DNA of 64,000 nt from Verrucomicrobiota bacterium (GTDB lineage Bacteria > Verrucomicrobiota > Verrucomicrobiia > Limisphaerales > J093): NCBI GenBank assembly GCA_016716505.1, contig JADJWF010000011.1, positions 682,001-746,000 of the forward strand, given 5' to 3'. The translations under genes and the position numbers were made by a program. Positions 46,638 through 57,196 of the stretch are shown one piece after another. The number at the start of each line of letters is the position of its first letter. Positions within the stretch are counted from its first letter, which is position 1. Below the pieces are notes generated by a model that saw nothing but the letters and a program-made list of their open reading frames with translations, had not been told where the DNA came from and ran no database searches.

Positions 46638-48616
46638 GCCGTTATCTCGACATGGTGGACAGCCCCGAGCACGTTCGCAAGCTGACCCTTGAGCAGCTTG
46701 GCCATCTGGCCGAAGACATTCGCACCGAACTCATCACGGTACTCTCGAAAAACGGCGGCCATCTGGGGCCCAACCTTGGGGTCGTGGAACTCACGCTCGC
46801 GCTGCATCGTGTGTTCGAGTCGCCGAAGGACAAATTTGTCTGGGATGTCAGCCACCAGTGTTACGTCCACAAGCTGCTCACTGGGCGCAAGGCCCGCTTC
46901 CACACCATCCGCACGACCGGCGGCCTGAACGGCTTCGCGCTACGGTCCGAGAGCGAGCACGACTGCTACGGGGCGGGGCACGCAGGGACCGCGCTGTCCG
47001 CCGCGCTGGGCATGTGCGCGGCGCGGGACCAGCGCAAGAGCGACGAGCACGTGGTCTGCATCTTTGGCGACGCGGCGCTCACCAACGGCATTTCGTTCGA
47101 GGCGCTGAACAACATCGCGCACACCACCAAACGGTTCATCGGCATTCTCAACGACAACGAGTGGTCCATCGCGAAAAACGTGGGCGCCATCTCGTCGTAT
47201 CTGAACAAGTTGATCCGCAGCCCGCGGTACTCGCAGTTGCAGAAGGATTTTGAACGCTGGCTGCGCCGGGTGCCGCGCGGGGAACTGGCCATCAAGCTGG
47301 GGCACAAGGCCGAAGAAGCGGTCAAAGCAGCCGTCAGCGGCGTGGTGCTTGAACAGGCCCATCCTTACGGAGGGGATGGGCGGGGCGGATACGGGTCGAG
47401 CCTCATCTTCGAGGAACTGGGGTTGCGCTACCTCGGACCGATTGACGGCCACGATCTGCCGCTGCTGATCGAGTCGCTCGAGTACGCCAAGGTGTGCGAG
47501 GTGCCGGTGGTGCTCCACGTCATCACGCAGAAAGGCAAGGGCTACGAGGCGGCACTGAAGCATCCGGAGAAGTTTCACGGCGTCGGACCCTATGACATCC
47601 ACACGGGGGACACGCCGCCCAGCAAACCCGGCACCCCCCCAAACTGGCAGGATGTGTTCGGCGCCGCAGCGGTGCGTCTTTGCCAGCGCGACACGACGCT
47701 GGTGGGCATCACGGCGGCGATGCCAACGGGCACCGGCCTGAAGGCGCTCGAGAAAGCCCTGCCCGACCGCTACTACGACGTGGGCATCGCCGAGGAACAC
47801 GCCGTGATCTTTGCGGCCGGCATGGCCACCATGGGCTTCCACCCGGTGGTCGCCATCTACTCGACCTTCCTCCAGCGCGCGTACGATTGCATCATTCACG
47901 ACGTGGCGTTGCAGGACCTGCCCGTCATCTTCTGCATGGACCGCGCGGGCCTCTCCGCCAACGACGGTCCCACGCACCACGGCTTGTTCGACATCGCCTA
48001 CCTGCGTTGCGTGCCGAACGTGATCGGCATGGCGCCGAAGGACGAGGACGAGTTGGTGGACATGATGTTCACCGCCACGCACCAGCCGCACGCGTCCTTC
48101 ATTCGCTATCCGCGGGGGCCGGCGGAAGGCGTACCGATCAAGGAGCAGCCAAAGCTGCTGGAGGTGGGCCAGGCGGAGGTGCTGCGCAGTTTTGCCGGCA
48201 AGGGCGGCCGCAAGGCGGCGCTCTTCCCCCTCGGCAACATGCAGGCCATCGCCCGGCAGACGGCCGAGCGACTCGAGGCTGAGGGTTGGGATGTCGCGCT
48301 CATCAATCCGCGTTTCTTCAAGCCGCTCGACGAAGCCACCCATACCTTTTTTGCGCGGGCGGCGGACGTGGTGGTGACCTTCGAGGACCACGTGCTGCCC
48401 GGCGGTTACGGCAGCAGCGTCCTCGAATTGTTGAGCAACCGGGGCATCGCCACGCCGGTGGTGCGAATTGGCTGGCCGGACCAGTTCATCGAGCACGCCT
48501 CTTCGGTGGATTACCTGCGGCAAAAGTATGGCCTGACAGCGGAGGCGGCCGTTCGCCAAGTGCGAGCGATTCAAGCGTCAGCGGGGACAGCCTCGCGACT
48601 GGCCGCCGTGGCGTGA
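46634..48616 (+). CDS. dxs: 1-deoxy-D-xylulose-5-phosphate synthase
   Basis: 660 aa. First enzyme of the MEP isoprenoid pathway: pyruvate plus glyceraldehyde-3-phosphate to DXP, with thiamine diphosphate. The ThDP motif reads GDAALTNG ... LNDNEWSIAKNVG, with GDA in place of the common GDG. The transketolase middle domain has DRAGLSANDGPTHHGLFD. The C-terminal domain has FEDHVLPGGYGSSVLELL. The gene overlaps xseB by 4 nt, an arrangement seen in many bacteria where xseB and dxs are linked. Confidence 0.96.
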   Translation: MSRYLDMVDSPEHVRKLTLEQLGHLAEDIRTELITVLSKNGGHLGPNLGVVELTLALHRVFESPKDKFVWDVSHQCYVHKLLTGRKARFHTIRTTGGLNGFALRSESEHDCYGAGHAGTALSAALGMCAARDQRKSDEHVVCIFGDAALTNGISFEALNNIAHTTKRFIGILNDNEWSIAKNVGAISSYLNKLIRSPRYSQLQKDFERWLRRVPRGELAIKLGHKAEEAVKAAVSGVVLEQAHPYGGDGRGGYGSSLIFEELGLRYLGPIDGHDLPLLIESLEYAKVCEVPVVLHVITQKGKGYEAALKHPEKFHGVGPYDIHTGDTPPSKPGTPPNWQDVFGAAAVRLCQRDTTLVGITAAMPTGTGLKALEKALPDRYYDVGIAEEHAVIFAAGMATMGFHPVVAIYSTFLQRAYDCIIHDVALQDLPVIFCMDRAGLSANDGPTHHGLFDIAYLRCVPNVIGMAPKDEDELVDMMFTATHQPHASFIRYPRGPAEGVPIKEQPKLLEVGQAEVLRSFAGKGGRKAALFPLGNMQAIARQTAERLEAEGWDVALINPRFFKPLDEATHTFFARAADVVVTFEDHVLPGGYGSSVLELLSNRGIATPVVRIGWPDQFIEHASSVDYLRQKYGLTAEAAVRQVRAIQASAGTASRLAAVA

Positions 48617-48653
48617 GCCGGAGTCGGCCCGTCGCTCATCCTTACGTTCGCGT

Positions 48654-49536
48654 ATGAGGTCGCTCGTTGCTCTGCTGGCCGTGGCCAGTTGCGTGGCCGC
48701 CACCCCGGAACGTCCCACGGAGGAGTCGTTCATCCCCAATTACAATGCCGCGAATCTCTACTACCTCTGGGGTTCGGAGGCGGACCTTGAAGCGGTGCCG
48801 GGCGCCGGCGTGTCACTTCACGAAGCCGGCGTGCTGGCCCAGGTCCCGGTGTGGCGAAACGAAGCCCATCGTCTCACGGTCGGCGTGCGCTACCGTTGGA
48901 ACCAACTCGACTTCTCGGAACCCACCCCGTTTGGCGCTGGCGCACTGGACCTGCACCGCCTGCAGATCCCGGTCAATTACTGGCACGCCTTCAGCGATCG
49001 CTGGAAGCTTTGGGCCGGTGTCGAACCGGGCCTGTTCACGGATTTTGAAGAGGTAAGCGGTGACGACTTCGCTGTGACCGCGCTGGTGGTGGCCGCCTGG
49101 GAATTTCATCCCGAGTGGAGCCTCTCCTTCGGTGCCTATTACTCGCGCGATCTGGGGGAAGACCGCGTGTTGCCGGTCCTCGGTATCATCTGGCGCCCCA
49201 GCGTTCATTGGAACATCAGCGCCACCTTCCCGCGCTGCCGCGTGGCGTACGCGCCGAACGAGACGTGGCTGTTTGAGGCCGTTGCGCGGCCCGGCGGCTC
49301 GGCGTGGAGCATCCGGACTGACGACGGTCAGGACCGCAACCTCGAGTACAAGAGCTGGCGCGCCAGCCTGGGTGTCGAGCGTCTGCTGGGGCGGAGTTTC
49401 GGCGGCAAGTGGTTTGGGTTTATCGAGGCCGGCGTCGGCTTTGGACAGGACTTGAAGCAGCGACCGACGATGGCGACAATTGTTCCGCTCGACCTCGGCG
49501 ACGCCGACGCTCTCCGGTGGTGTGCTGCGTTTTTGA
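48654..49536 (+). CDS. Outer-membrane beta-barrel protein (DUF6268-like), probably frameshifted near its end
   Basis: A signal peptide (LVALLAVASCVA) and about 275 residues of alternating aromatic strands follow (AANLYYLWGSEADLE, YRWNQLDFSEPTPFG, WKLWAGVEPGLFTDFEEV, FGAYYSRDLGEDRVLPVLG, FIEAGVGFGQDLK). In the reading frame the sequence reaches LDLGDADAL and then, without a stop, continues into icd. One or two bases away, another frame continues as SGGVLRF-TGA (stop 49534-49536), a normal barrel terminus ending in Phe. The simplest reading is a small indel at about 49508-49515, real or a sequencing error. The DUF6268 name is from memory. Confidence 0.65.
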
Positions 49537-49562
49537 GCCAGTCGCCGCCCCGAGCTTGCGGC

Positions 49563-50861
<1,299 letters not shown>

Positions 50862-50868
50862 GGCGGCA

Positions 50869-51042
50869 ATGGCGGACCCGCGTCCGGACGAGCTCCGCAC
50901 CGTGGCGGTTCCAAGTCCGTTCCAGGAGATGGAGTGGCGGCGGGTAACGCCCCGTGAGTGTTTGCGCCGCAGTTGGCAGATGCGGTCCCGGCTCAGAGAC
51001 CTGCGCGCGGTTCATGATCGCAGACTTTTTCCGAAGCCTTGA
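50869..51042 (+). CDS. Small protein of a nucleotidyltransferase-associated module
   Basis: 57 aa beginning 8 bp after icd: MADPRPDELRTVAVPSPF, then EMEWRRVTPRECLRRSWQ and the end VHDRRLFPKP. Not a named family that I can recall. It overlaps the start of a broken nucleotidyltransferase (51014), which parallels the 11747-11950 / 11291-11743 pair. Confidence 0.55.
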   Translation: MADPRPDELRTVAVPSPFQEMEWRRVTPRECLRRSWQMRSRLRDLRAVHDRRLFPKP

Positions 51043-51139
51043 AGACCGGGGCGTTGATTACCTGCTGATCAGTGGGCAGGCAGGCAGCCACCGTCGCTTC
51101 CCCGGTTTTCCGAGGGATCTGGTCAAATGCGGACGGTGA
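51014..51139 (+). pseudogene. Truncated nucleotidyltransferase
   Basis: Starts MIADFFRSLEDRGVDYLLISGQA, the normal N-terminus of small NTase-fold proteins (helix, then strand, then GQA). The frame then switches to unrelated residues (GSHRRFPGFPRD) and stops after 41 codons. The metal-binding Asp residues are absent. The remaining about 100 or more residues are deleted; the Smr gene starts inside the fragment's end. Confidence 0.7.
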
Positions 51140-51474
51140 ACCTCAAATCCGGCCTGCCCAGCGTGGACGAGGCCCGGCGACGGTTGCTGGCGGAGATGGA
51201 GATCGCCCGTAAGCAGGGCGTACGGGTACTCAAGATCATACACGGCTGGGGATCTTCCGGGGAGGGTGGGGCTTTGGCGGTGGCCATCCGCAAATCGTTG
51301 CGCCTGCGAGTTCGTGAGGGGCGGGCTTCACTGGTGGTTCCCGGCGAGCGTTTTTCCTCCGACGCAACGGAGGGGCGCAACCTGGCACAGCGGCATCCGG
51401 AGGTTCGCCGCGACCCGGACTTCAACCGGGCGAATCCCGGGATCACGATCGTCGAGTTGGCGGGGGATTCGTGA
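51127..51474 (+). CDS. Smr-domain protein
   Basis: 115 aa. Smr core: VNLKSGLPSVDEARRRLLAE, then VRVLKIIHGWGSSGEGGAL, which carries the H-G-x-G loop of Smr nucleases, and VAIRKSLRLRVREG. Stand-alone Smr proteins are nucleases of varied function. The ATG at 51127 overlaps the NTase fragment. Confidence 0.85.
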   Translation: MRTVNLKSGLPSVDEARRRLLAEMEIARKQGVRVLKIIHGWGSSGEGGALAVAIRKSLRLRVREGRASLVVPGERFSSDATEGRNLAQRHPEVRRDPDFNRANPGITIVELAGDS

Positions 51475-51644
51475 GGGCCGAAGCGGGGCTGCGCAAACAT
51501 GGCCAGACCGAAGGACCAACCCGGCAGCGTGACGCGCGGCAGATCACGAGCACAGGACCCGAAAAACCGCGTGGAATCCTTGGGGCGGAAGGGGGCGATG
51601 GGAACCCGTCCACGTCCCCCCGGAGACTCCGGGACTCATCAACG

Positions 51645-51671
51645 AAAAAGGCGGCGCAGTGACACGCCGCC
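51645..51671 (-). terminator. Rho-independent terminator of the coiled-coil gene
   Basis: On the minus strand, GGCGGCG, an 8-nt loop and CGCCGCC are followed by TTTTT, 33 bp past the stop at 51704. Confidence 0.85.
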
Positions 51672-51703
51672 TCAGAAGGATCAGTACCGAAGCCAAGTGA
51701 ACG

Positions 51704-52270
51704 TCACCGCCGCTTCATGTTCTCCTCCACCTGCTTTTGGTACTCTTGGAACTGGGCGACCAGCTTGTCCATGTCCTCGACGACCTTGTTGTAGTCCTTT
51801 ACGATCTTGTTGTACTCCTCAACCATCTTGTTCAGTTCGCCGATTTTTTCGTCACGCTGCTGGGCGACTTCGCGGATGAGTTCGTTCTGCTTTTTGATGT
51901 CCTCGTTCTGGGCCTTGATGCGCTCGTTGGCGGTGTCGAGGGCGTCCTTGTAGGTGGCGATCGTGTCCTCGAGAGCGGCGTTGTCACGGGTGAGTTTGTC
52001 CGCCAGTTTCTCCAGCTCCCGGATGGTGGCCATGTTGGTTTTGATGGTGTCGTTGAGTTCCGCGCGCACCTTCTCAAGGCGATCCACGTCCCCGCGAAGC
52101 TTTTTCACGTTGACCTCGAGGCCTTGGATGGTGACCTGGTTGGTGTAAATCTGGTTGTGCAGACTGATCTTCTCGGTCATCAGCTTGCCCTCGCGCGTCC
52201 ACTGCCAGACGCAAAGGCCGCAGAGGGCCATCGAGAAGAAAATCAGCAGGTTGGGCAGAAACTTGTTCAT
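51704..52270 (-). CDS. Membrane-anchored coiled-coil protein
   Basis: 188 aa. One N-terminal TM helix (LPNLLIFFSMALCGLCVW) is followed by a single unbroken coiled coil from about 35 to 188 (heptads such as LEVNVKKLRGDVDRLEKVR, LEKLADKLTRDNAALEDT). The end repeats an 11-residue-like rhythm (MVEEYNKIVKDYNKVVEDMDK). It is a likely envelope or division-associated structural element by shape only. Monocistronic, with its own terminator; clpX ends 136 bp upstream of its start. Confidence 0.85.
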   Translation of the reverse strand: MNKFLPNLLIFFSMALCGLCVWQWTREGKLMTEKISLHNQIYTNQVTIQGLEVNVKKLRGDVDRLEKVRAELNDTIKTNMATIRELEKLADKLTRDNAALEDTIATYKDALDTANERIKAQNEDIKKQNELIREVAQQRDEKIGELNKMVEEYNKIVKDYNKVVEDMDKLVAQFQEYQKQVEENMKRR

Positions 52271-52406
52271 GGGTCGTCAGGCCGGAGCGTTGCGCCGAGC
52301 CATCGGCCCGGCCGCCGGAGCGGCAAGGTGACAAGTCCGTTACGGCTTGTCAAAGCGGTTGCAGGCTGGGGGCGAAGTCTGCTGCCAGACGGTGCTCTCT
52401 GGCCGG

Positions 52407-53678
52407 TCAAGCGGCTGCCTGCGCCGGGCGCAACCGGAGCAAGGGCTTCTCCTCGCCGCGAACCACCGCGCGGGTGATGGTGATCATCGCGATGTCCCGG
52501 TTGCCGGGCACCTCGAACATCACATCGAGCATGAGCTTCTCGATCAGACTGCGCAGCGCCCGTGCGCCGGTGCCCTTCTGCAACGCCTGGGCCGCGAGTT
52601 CGCGCAACGCGTCGGGGGTGAACTCGAGGTCCACGCCCTCCATGAGCATCAAGCGGCGGAATTGCTTGGTAAGCGAGTTCTTCGGCTCGACGAGGATTCG
52701 CGCCAACTGGCTTTCGGTCAGCTCGTCGAGCACTGAAGTGACCGGCAACCGACCAATGAATTCGGGAATGAACCCGTAGCTCAGCAGGTCTTCCGGCTCG
52801 ACAGATTTCAGGAGTTCCTGCGGGCTGATCTCGTCGGCCCGCCGCTGGGAGCCGGCAGCCGCGAAACCCATGACGCGGCGCCCCAATCGGCGATGGATGA
52901 TGCGGTCCAGCCCCACGAATGCGCCACCGCAGATGAACAAGATGTTGGTCGTGTCCACCCGCACGTATTCCTGCTGGGGATGTTTGCGGCCGCCTTGCGG
53001 TGGCACGTTGCAGACCGTCCCCTCGAGAATTTTCAGCAGGGCTTGCTGGACGCCTTCGCCAGAGACGTCGCGGGTGATTGACACGTTTTCGGTCTTGCGC
53101 GCGATCTTGTCGATCTCGTCTATGTACACGATGCCGATCTGGGCCCTTCGGACATCGTAATCGGCGGCCTGCAACAGGCGGAGAATGATGTTCTCGACGT
53201 CCTCCCCCACGTAGCCCGCCTCCGTCAAGGTCGTGGCGTCCGCGATGGCGAACGGCACGTCGAGGATGCGGGCGAGGGAACGGGCCAGCAGCGTCTTGCC
53301 AGACCCGGTCGGGCCGATCAACAGGACGTTGCTCTTCTCCAGTTCGACGTCGTCCGTTTCATGAGGCGATTCCTGGGCAGTCGTTTCCGTCTGGACCCGC
53401 TTGTAATGGTTGTGGACGGCGACGGCCAGCGTGCACTTGGCATTCTCCTGGCCAACACAGTGTTGATCGAGCCGGGCGGCGATCTCCGCGGGACGGGGCA
53501 CCTGCAACCGGGGCAAAGCCCGTTCGGTTTCCGGGCGCAACTCCCGGTCCAGGACGCTCTTGCAAACCGCCACGCAACTGTCGCAGATGTAAACGCCGGG
53601 CCCTTGGATCAGCTTGCGCACTTCGGCATGCGACTTGCCGCAGAAGCTGCACATCGTCAGATGGGTGGGCCGGGCCAT
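52407..53678 (-). CDS. clpX: ATP-dependent Clp protease ATP-binding subunit ClpX
   Basis: 423 aa. The N-terminal C4 zinc domain uses C10, C13, C32 and C35. Walker A is GPTGSGKT at 122-129 and Walker B contains IDEIDKIA; the pore loop is AGYVGED. The ClpP-docking IGF-type loop appears as VMGFAAAGS (MGF). The sensor-2 region TGARALRSLIEKLMLD is intact. It unfolds substrates and feeds ClpP. It is 33 bp downstream of clpP, in one operon. Confidence 0.97.
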   Translation of the reverse strand: MARPTHLTMCSFCGKSHAEVRKLIQGPGVYICDSCVAVCKSVLDRELRPETERALPRLQVPRPAEIAARLDQHCVGQENAKCTLAVAVHNHYKRVQTETTAQESPHETDDVELEKSNVLLIGPTGSGKTLLARSLARILDVPFAIADATTLTEAGYVGEDVENIILRLLQAADYDVRRAQIGIVYIDEIDKIARKTENVSITRDVSGEGVQQALLKILEGTVCNVPPQGGRKHPQQEYVRVDTTNILFICGGAFVGLDRIIHRRLGRRVMGFAAAGSQRRADEISPQELLKSVEPEDLLSYGFIPEFIGRLPVTSVLDELTESQLARILVEPKNSLTKQFRRLMLMEGVDLEFTPDALRELAAQALQKGTGARALRSLIEKLMLDVMFEVPGNRDIAMITITRAVVRGEEKPLLRLRPAQAAA

Positions 53679-53711
53679 GCGGTTGGAGCAAGTGGGCGTG
53701 GTTCGCGATCT

Positions 53712-54365
53712 TCAGGCGGCCGGCTTCTGGTCGCCGACCGAGAGCGCGGGGATTTCGCGCCGGGATTTCACCACCTCATCCACCAAGCCGTAGTTTTTCG
53801 ATTCCTCCGCCGACATGAAGAAGTCACGGTCGGTGTCCTTCTGGATGGCTTCGACACTCTTGTTGGTGTGGAAGGCCAGTATTTCGTTCAAACGGTCCTT
53901 GAGACGCAGAATCTCCTTGGCCTGGATGCTGATGTCGGTGGCCTGGCCTTGAACGCCGCCCCACGGCTGGTGGACCATGATGCGCGCGTTAGGCAGCGCG
54001 AAGCGCTTGCCCTTGGCACCCGCGGCCAGCAACACGGCGCCCATGCTGGCCGCCTGGCCGATGCAATACGTGTTCACGTCACACGTGAGGAACTGCATCG
54101 TGTCGTAAATGGCGAGTCCGGCCGTGACGCTGCCGCCCGGCGAGTTGATGTACAGGTGAATGTCCTTTTTGGGGTCGTTCATCTGGAGGAAGAGCAACTG
54201 GGCGATAATGATGTTTGACACCATGTCGTCCACGGGCGTGCCCAGGAAGATGATCCGGTCCACGAGCAGGCGGGAGTAAATGTCGTACCCGCGTTCACCC
54301 CGCCCCGTTTGCTCGACCACCATCGGAACCAGGAAATTGTTCATCTCGAAAACGTTTTGACGCAT
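53712..54365 (-). CDS. clpP: ATP-dependent Clp protease proteolytic subunit ClpP
   Basis: 217 aa. Catalytic triad S107 (GQAASMGAV), H132 (MVHQPWGG) and D181 (TDRDFFM). The handle and head regions are complete. The ATG at 54365 or the later MNNFLVPMV could start it; the mature N-terminus probably begins near VPMVVEQ after auto-processing. First gene of the clpP-clpX operon; no tig gene upstream. Confidence 0.97.
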   Translation of the reverse strand: MRQNVFEMNNFLVPMVVEQTGRGERGYDIYSRLLVDRIIFLGTPVDDMVSNIIIAQLLFLQMNDPKKDIHLYINSPGGSVTAGLAIYDTMQFLTCDVNTYCIGQAASMGAVLLAAGAKGKRFALPNARIMVHQPWGGVQGQATDISIQAKEILRLKDRLNEILAFHTNKSVEAIQKDTDRDFFMSAEESKNYGLVDEVVKSRREIPALSVGDQKPAA

Positions 54366-54866
54366 GGGCGAAACTAGCGACGGGTTTTCGAAGCGTCAAG
54401 GAACCGCCACCTTCGCCAATGGACGACCAGCCGCCGACGGCGCGGCGAGTCCGGCGAGGGGGTGCTGGCTTTGATGTAGAGTTTGGCCTCGACGGGGATG
54501 GGCATGCGCTGGACTCGAGAGGCAGCCAGCAGGCCGGCGTGGGCCGAGTTCATCTCCGAGGTGGGCGCGGGCACGGGAACAGGGGAACCGCACCGGATGA
54601 CACCCGCAGAGAGAACGCAGCGAACCCTGGGGTCGAGTGAGCATTTGGGGGAACTATCCGCTGACAGGGTGCTTGCCAAAGGGTTGGCCCTTCCCTAGCG
54701 TGAAGGCCCAGCAATGATTCCTGTGGGTGCTCTACGACGGCGGCACTGGCCGGGGCGGGATCTCCGGGCGGCGGTCCGCTTGATGGCTCCGCAAGTTGGT
54801 CCTCGCCTCGCATCCTGACGACCGTCGAAGCTCACCCCTCAACCGACCGCCCAAAACTGGCCCCGC
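54366..54866 (+). other. Intergenic region between divergent clpP and a transporter gene
   Basis: 500 bp that must hold both promoters. An imperfect hairpin lies near 54684-54711. No gene or RNA is recognised. Confidence 0.45.
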
Positions 54867-56300
54867 ATGAACCTGTCCACCCGCCTGCGACTCTCGCTGA
54901 TGATGTTCTTCCAGTATTTCATCTGGGGAGCGTGGTACGTGACGATGGGGCCTTATCTCGGGGGCACCCTGGGCTTCTCCGCCAGTCAGATTGGCGTCGC
55001 CTACAACTCAACGGCACTGGCGGCGATGATTTCGCCGTTCTTCGTCGGCATGGTGGCGGACCGGTTTTTCGCGACCGAGAAGATCCTCGCGGTGCTCCAC
55101 GTGCTGGGAGGTCTGTGTTTGTTCGCCCTGTCCCAAGTGAGGGAGTTCAGCCTGTTCTACCCCTTGCTGATCGCGCACACGCTCTGTTACATGCCCACGC
55201 TGGCGCTGACCAACTCGATCTCGTTCGCACAGATGAAGGACCCGGGCAAGGAGTTTCCCAGCATCCGGGTGCTGGGCACAATCAGTTGGATCTGCGCCGG
55301 CCTCGCCATCGGTTTGCTCGGCACGAAGGCCACCACCACGCCCCTGCCGTTTCAAATCGCCGCCGCGGTTTCCGTGCTGATGGGGGTGTACTGCCTGTCG
55401 CTGCCGCACACGCCGCCGAAGAAGCTGGATCATCCCGTGACGGCGAAAGATGTGCTCGGGTTGGACGCCTTGCAGTTGATGAAGGACCGGTCGTTCGCGC
55501 TGTTCGTGGTCGCAGCGTTCCTGATCTGCATCCCGCTGACCTTCTACTTCAGCTTCACGCCCACATTCCTCGGCGAGAACGGCATCCAGAACGTGGCTGG
55601 CACGATGACCTTCGGACAGATGTCCGAGATCTTCTTCATGCTGGTGATGCCGTGGTTCTTTGCGCGGCTGGGAGTGAAGTGGATGCTGATCTTCGGCATG
55701 TTCTGCTGGGGCGCCCGGTATCTCCTGTTCCTGATGGGCTATGAGGCGGGTACGCTCTGGCCGCTCTACGTGGGCATCATCCTCCACGGCGTCTGCTACG
55801 ACTTCTTCTTCGTGACGGCGTACATCTACGTGGACAAGAAGGCGCCGGACACGATCCGCGCCAAGGCGCAGGGCTTCATCGCGTTTGTCACGCTCGGGGC
55901 GGGCATGTTCGTGGGCGCCAATGTTTCGGGGATCGTCGTGGAGCAGTACAGCTTCCCGGCGATCACCCCCACGAAGTTCGTGCAGGTGGCTCCGGAGAAC
56001 TGGAGCACCAACACCTTCGCGAAATGGGAAGCCAACGGGGTGGCCAACTACGGTCGGGTCATTGCCATCGCGACCAATGCGCCAGCGTCGGCGACCCTCG
56101 AGGTGTTCGCGCCGGGACGGACCGGCTTCGAGCCCGCCTCCAGGACTGTGAATGTCCCGCTGACCGAGCTGGCCCGGCCGCAGCCGCGCTGGGACAAGAT
56201 CTGGCTGCTGCCGGCGGTCGGGGCGTTCGTGATCATGCTGTTGTTTGGCCTCGTGTTCCAATACCGCGAGGAAGCCAAACCTGGAGCGGAGGGTCGTTGA
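54867..56300 (+). CDS. NupG-like nucleoside:H+ symporter (MFS)
   Basis: 477 aa, 12 TM helices. It opens LMMFFQYFIWGAWYVTMGPYL and has the nucleoside-permease family features GFSASQIGVAYNSTALAAM and QMKDPGKEFPSIRVLGTISW. Unusually, about 80 hydrophilic residues (from SFPAITPTKF to RPQPRWDKIW) separate the last two TM helices, making an external loop much larger than in E. coli NupG. The substrate is inferred from family only. It stands alone. Confidence 0.88.
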   Translation: MNLSTRLRLSLMMFFQYFIWGAWYVTMGPYLGGTLGFSASQIGVAYNSTALAAMISPFFVGMVADRFFATEKILAVLHVLGGLCLFALSQVREFSLFYPLLIAHTLCYMPTLALTNSISFAQMKDPGKEFPSIRVLGTISWICAGLAIGLLGTKATTTPLPFQIAAAVSVLMGVYCLSLPHTPPKKLDHPVTAKDVLGLDALQLMKDRSFALFVVAAFLICIPLTFYFSFTPTFLGENGIQNVAGTMTFGQMSEIFFMLVMPWFFARLGVKWMLIFGMFCWGARYLLFLMGYEAGTLWPLYVGIILHGVCYDFFFVTAYIYVDKKAPDTIRAKAQGFIAFVTLGAGMFVGANVSGIVVEQYSFPAITPTKFVQVAPENWSTNTFAKWEANGVANYGRVIAIATNAPASATLEVFAPGRTGFEPASRTVNVPLTELARPQPRWDKIWLLPAVGAFVIMLLFGLVFQYREEAKPGAEGR

Positions 56301-56454
56301 ACCCCAGCCCCCCGCCAGCAACGCCAAAGGGAGCCAGGAACACTCGGGCAGTTTCAGCCTGCGGCGCGGAACGACCGCGACCGTCCCCCGCCGCCGGCCC
56401 ACCCGGCAAAACTCGGGAAGCCGGCGCATACGCGGTGGCGGCGACCCGACCGAA

Positions 56455-56916
56455 TTATGCCTTCGGAGCGTAGAAATCCATCATCGTGCGCGTGGTTGCG
56501 CGCAGGCGCTCCAGCAATACTCGCGTGAGGCGCGCGGCGATCTGGTAGCCGAATCGCGGATCGGTCTGTGACTGCTGGGTGAGGAAGGCGGTGTTCCACT
56601 CGAACGCCTCGGTGGCCTCCAACGCGCGGGCCGTGAAGTGCCAGCGGTAGGGCGGGAACAACCAGGACCATCCGAGAGGCTCGCCGGGCCCCACGGTCTG
56701 GAAGCCCACGTTGCCCTCGTCCGCGATGAAGGCCTCGACCTCCACCCGACCTGACAAGAGCAGATAGAACCGGTCCGCGGGGTCGCCTTCGCGACCGATC
56801 ACCTGACCAGCCTCGAAGCGAACCTTGCGGGCATGCTCTGCCAGCGTCGCCAGATGCTCCGCCGCGAGGTCTTTGAGGAACGGCATTTGCGCCAAAGTCT
56901 GTTTCAATTGTTCCAT
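56455..56916 (-). CDS. Cyclic-nucleotide-binding-fold protein without a DNA-binding domain
   Basis: 153 aa from the ATG at 56916 (MEQLKQTLAQMPFLKDL). One Crp-type jellyroll: VRFEAGQVIGREGDPADRFYLLLSGRVEVE, then VGPGEPLGWSWLFPPYRWHFTA, then a C-helix (LTRVLLERLRATTRTMMDF). There is no winged helix. It may act as a small sensor or adaptor; the ligand is unknown, since the phosphate-binding cassette GEPLGWSWL lacks the usual Arg. Confidence 0.88.
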   Translation of the reverse strand: MEQLKQTLAQMPFLKDLAAEHLATLAEHARKVRFEAGQVIGREGDPADRFYLLLSGRVEVEAFIADEGNVGFQTVGPGEPLGWSWLFPPYRWHFTARALEATEAFEWNTAFLTQQSQTDPRFGYQIAARLTRVLLERLRATTRTMMDFYAPKA

Positions 56917-57196
56917 ACGATTTGCGGCTCTCGCCAGATTCGATTGTTCCCGCTTGCCGTCGGGGCGGCCCACGCCTTGACCCGCCCGGTTTGCGGCACG
57001 TTGCGCTAAACCCAAAACAACCCGCCGGCGAGTCGTCCTCCCGCCGTCGCCGAATCGGAAGACGGGCGGCGGAATCGCCAAGCCGGGACTCGTTCGGAGG
57101 ATTCAGCCGGCCGCCGCCACATCGCCGCAACACACCCCTTGGCTTTCGCTGAACCTTTTTTGCCCTTGGTGAGGACGAGGTTTTCCGGGCATCGGG

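Noticed and set aside
55008..56429. A 473-codon antisense frame over the NupG-like gene
   Set aside because: His/Arg/Glu-rich composition typical of the complement of a membrane-protein gene; no start context and no family.
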